Position numbers and translations under genes: made by a program
Shown: positions 62,097 to 64,000 of the stretch, in pieces
Numbering within the stretch: position 1 is the first letter of the stretch
Layout: each line of letters begins with the position of its first letter
Assembly (NCBI RefSeq): GCF_009176645.1
Contig: NZ_AP019007.1
Coordinates: 4,340,001-4,404,000 of the forward strand
Source of the DNA: Enterobacter oligotrophicus
GTDB lineage: Bacteria > Pseudomonadota > Gammaproteobacteria > Enterobacterales > Enterobacteriaceae
DNA: 64,000 nucleotides
Direction of reading: 5' to 3'
Notes under the pieces: generated by a model
Seen by the model: the letters and a program-made list of their open reading frames with translations, nothing else
Told to the model about the DNA's origin: nothing
Databases searched by the model: none

Positions 62097-64000
62097 TTAC
62101 CACTGATAACTCACAAAAATCTTACCGTTACGGCCGTCCTGCGGAATACCCTGAGGAGACCAGTATTCTTTATCGAAGGCATTGCCCAGCACCAGAGTGG
62201 TGGTGATGCCTTTGAACTGCTCCTGACCCTGATAGCTCACGTAGAAGTCATTAACCGCATAGCCAGGCTGCTTGCTGTAGCTGCTGCTGATATGCGTTGA
62301 GCGATCGACAAAGGTACCGATCCAGCCCACGGAGAAGCCACTTTGCGCCACCGGAATATCCAGCTTACTGGTCACGGTGTCCGGGTTAATGCTCGAAATG
62401 TACTCGCCCGTATCGGTGTCTTTTCCGCGCGTGCGGTTATAGGCCACGTCGAGGTTGAACAGGTCGGCAGAGTATTTCGCCATCACGTCCCAGCCCCAGA
62501 TTTTGGCGTTAGGGACGTTATAGGACATGGTGGTCGCTGCCGCAAAATCGACGGTGGTGGAGATGTAGTCTTTGGCTTTGGTATCAAAGTAGCTGGCTTT
62601 GAACTCTAGCGCATCGTTGGCGAGCATCAGATCGTCAAAGCGCAGACCAAAACCGTACTCCTGGGTTTCGTTGGTTTCCGGACGCAGGTTCGGGTTTGGC
62701 ACCCAGTAGTTGGTGTAGAAACTGCCGATGGAGAAGTGTTTGGCGTCGTTATACATCTCGCCCATCGTCGGCGCGCGGAACGCTTGTGCGTAAGAGCCGA
62801 ACAGCATCAGCCAGTCGGTTGGGCTGACGGTTAACCCAGCACGTGATGACCACTTATCCGCATCGACATCGTCATAGCCTTCGCTGCTGCCACGGTAGTT
62901 GTCATAACGCGTACCGCCGAGGAGGGTCACAGGCAGGTCGCGCAGGGTGATCTCATCCTGCAACCAGCCGGAGCTGAAATCGATTTTTGCTTCCGGGAAG
63001 CCGGTTGTAGTGCCACCCGGATTCTGCTCCTGACGGTAATACTCTCCGCCGTAGGTCAACAGATGCGAGGCAAAGGAGTCGCTGAACAGGCGGGTACGGT
63101 TTTCCACTTTCCCCCCTTTGGTGGTCTGCTTACGGAATTCACCGGTGCCGTCGATGTTCTGGGCGTTAATACGGGCTTCAGACCAGTAAACTTTCGCGTC
63201 GGCGTTCAGCCAGTCGTTACCTTCCGGCGCTATTTTATAGCCAAGCTGCGCGTCGCGCTGGATGGTGGAGCGGTCGGTCATCGGGTTGCTGCTGTCGTCC
63301 GCGTCGGTGGTTTGCGGGTTTTTGGGTTCCTGCGCGTCGTTGTTGTAGTAGCGCAGGGAGCCGCTCAGGGTTTGCGCCGGGTCGATCTTCCAGCTCCCTT
63401 TCGCCAGCATGTTGTTAATCGATTCATCGTTAGGGGCCGTAGCGCCATCGCTCTGGCGGATATCACCGCGATCGCGGCTCGACCACGCGACCAGGCCGTC
63501 CAGGGTATCAGTACGGCCATACGCGCTGGCACCCATACCGATGCTGTGATCGCCGGTCGCACCCGTACCAAATACGCGGTAGCCGCTGTTTTTCCCCGGC
63601 TCCAGCAGGTCTTTGGCATCGGCAGTGTCGTAGGAGATCACGCCGCCCAGCGCACCGCTGCCGTACAGCAGGGCAGACGGGCCGCGCACCACTTCGATGC
63701 GTTTGATCAGCGCCGGGTCAAGGAAGGTGCTGTTGAGGTGGCCGGTATCGGTGCCCTGACGCACGCCGTCAACCAGCACCAGCACGCCACGGCGGTCGTA
63801 ACCACGCAGGTTGACATCCTGACCGTTGGTGCGGCCAGTGCCGTCCAGCGTCAGGCCTGGCACCTTACGCAGCAGGTCGGGGGCAGAGCTGGCCGTTTTA
63901 TTTTCCGGGGCGGTAGCATCAATCACGCTGACCATCATTGGCGCTTCAAAGGCACTACGGGCGTTGCCCGTGGCGGTGACGGTAATATCATCTGTGGCAG
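62097..64000 (-). CDS. hmuR: TonB-dependent heme receptor HmuR (N-terminus cut by window end)
   Basis: About 634 residues present; the frame is open to the window end, so the signal peptide lies beyond it. The visible N-terminal end has DDITVTATG, a TonB-box-like segment, followed by the plug domain (VPGLTLDGTGRTNGQDVNLRGYDRRGVLVLVDG). The heme-receptor signatures FRAP (62769-62780) and NPNL (62685-62696) are present. The chain ends FVSYQW, with a terminal aromatic residue. First gene of hmuRSTUV in this window. Confidence 0.95.
   Translation of the reverse strand, partial: ATDDITVTATGNARSAFEAPMMVSVIDATAPENKTASSAPDLLRKVPGLTLDGTGRTNGQDVNLRGYDRRGVLVLVDGVRQGTDTGHLNSTFLDPALIKRIEVVRGPSALLYGSGALGGVISYDTADAKDLLEPGKNSGYRVFGTGATGDHSIGMGASAYGRTDTLDGLVAWSSRDRGDIRQSDGATAPNDESINNMLAKGSWKIDPAQTLSGSLRYYNNDAQEPKNPQTTDADDSSNPMTDRSTIQRDAQLGYKIAPEGNDWLNADAKVYWSEARINAQNIDGTGEFRKQTTKGGKVENRTRLFSDSFASHLLTYGGEYYRQEQNPGGTTTGFPEAKIDFSSGWLQDEITLRDLPVTLLGGTRYDNYRGSSEGYDDVDADKWSSRAGLTVSPTDWLMLFGSYAQAFRAPTMGEMYNDAKHFSIGSFYTNYWVPNPNLRPETNETQEYGFGLRFDDLMLANDALEFKASYFDTKAKDYISTTVDFAAATTMSYNVPNAKIWGWDVMAKYSADLFNLDVAYNRTRGKDTDTGEYISSINPDTVTSKLDIPVAQSGFSVGWIGTFVDRSTHISSSYSKQPGYAVNDFYVSYQGQEQFKGITTTLVLGNAFDKEYWSPQGIPQDGRNGKIFVSYQW

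Overview
The window is the chromosomal backbone of a member of the Enterobacteriaceae, most likely Enterobacter or a close relative (Lelliottia, Leclercia, Klebsiella are alternatives). Gene order from selD-topB through gdhA, ynj genes, xthA, astCADBE, spy-ves-cho-nadE-osmE, chbBCARFG, katE-cedA-tcyP-ydjM, hxpB-yniB-yniA-ydiZ-pfkB-ydiY, thrS-infC-rpmI-rplT-pheMST-ihfA-btuCED-nlpC-ydiV-selO follows the E. coli K-12 map almost gene for gene. I recognised proteins from memory of E. coli families; no search was run. No rRNA, tRNA, CRISPR, insertion sequence or prophage was seen.

Layout. 1-2531: 3' end of selD, then topB. 2559-8132: an accessory insertion between topB and gdhA with a MurR-type regulator divergent from a four-gene unit: general porin, DUF2057 periplasmic protein, MurP-type PTS EIIBC and YfeW-type serine hydrolase. 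The MurQ etherase expected at this position is absent, and the shared promoter carries a strong dyad and a CRP-like site. This is the best candidate for an undescribed system. 8178-17821: gdhA, ynjH/nudG, ynjA-ynjF, the ynjBCD transporter with ynjE, a TVP38 membrane protein and xthA. 18255-24278: arginine succinyltransferase operon behind a sigma-54 promoter. 24617-28312: envelope and stress genes (spy, ves, SOS-controlled cho, nadE, osmE). 28593-33819: chitobiose operon with a conserved ChiX pairing site. 33943-38792: katE, cedA, tcyP, SOS-controlled ydjM. 38887-39648: an orphan kduD. 39778-45469: hxpB to ydiY, a small periplasmic protein and two very short membrane proteins (YniD and a YncL-like protein). 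45794-52966: translation operon with AUU-started infC and the pheM attenuator. 53071-58442: btuCED, nlpC, ydiV, selO. 58439-64000: heme uptake operon hmuRSTUV on the minus strand, cut by the window end within hmuR.

The accessory content (muramyl-type PTS cluster, kduD, hmu) is inserted at gene boundaries without visible mobile elements. Several convergent neighbours overlap at their 3' ends, so the packing is tight. Control sites that can be read directly include two LexA boxes, a sigma-54 promoter, BaeR- and CpxR-type boxes, a candidate ARG box, and about fifteen intrinsic terminators or terminator-like hairpins.
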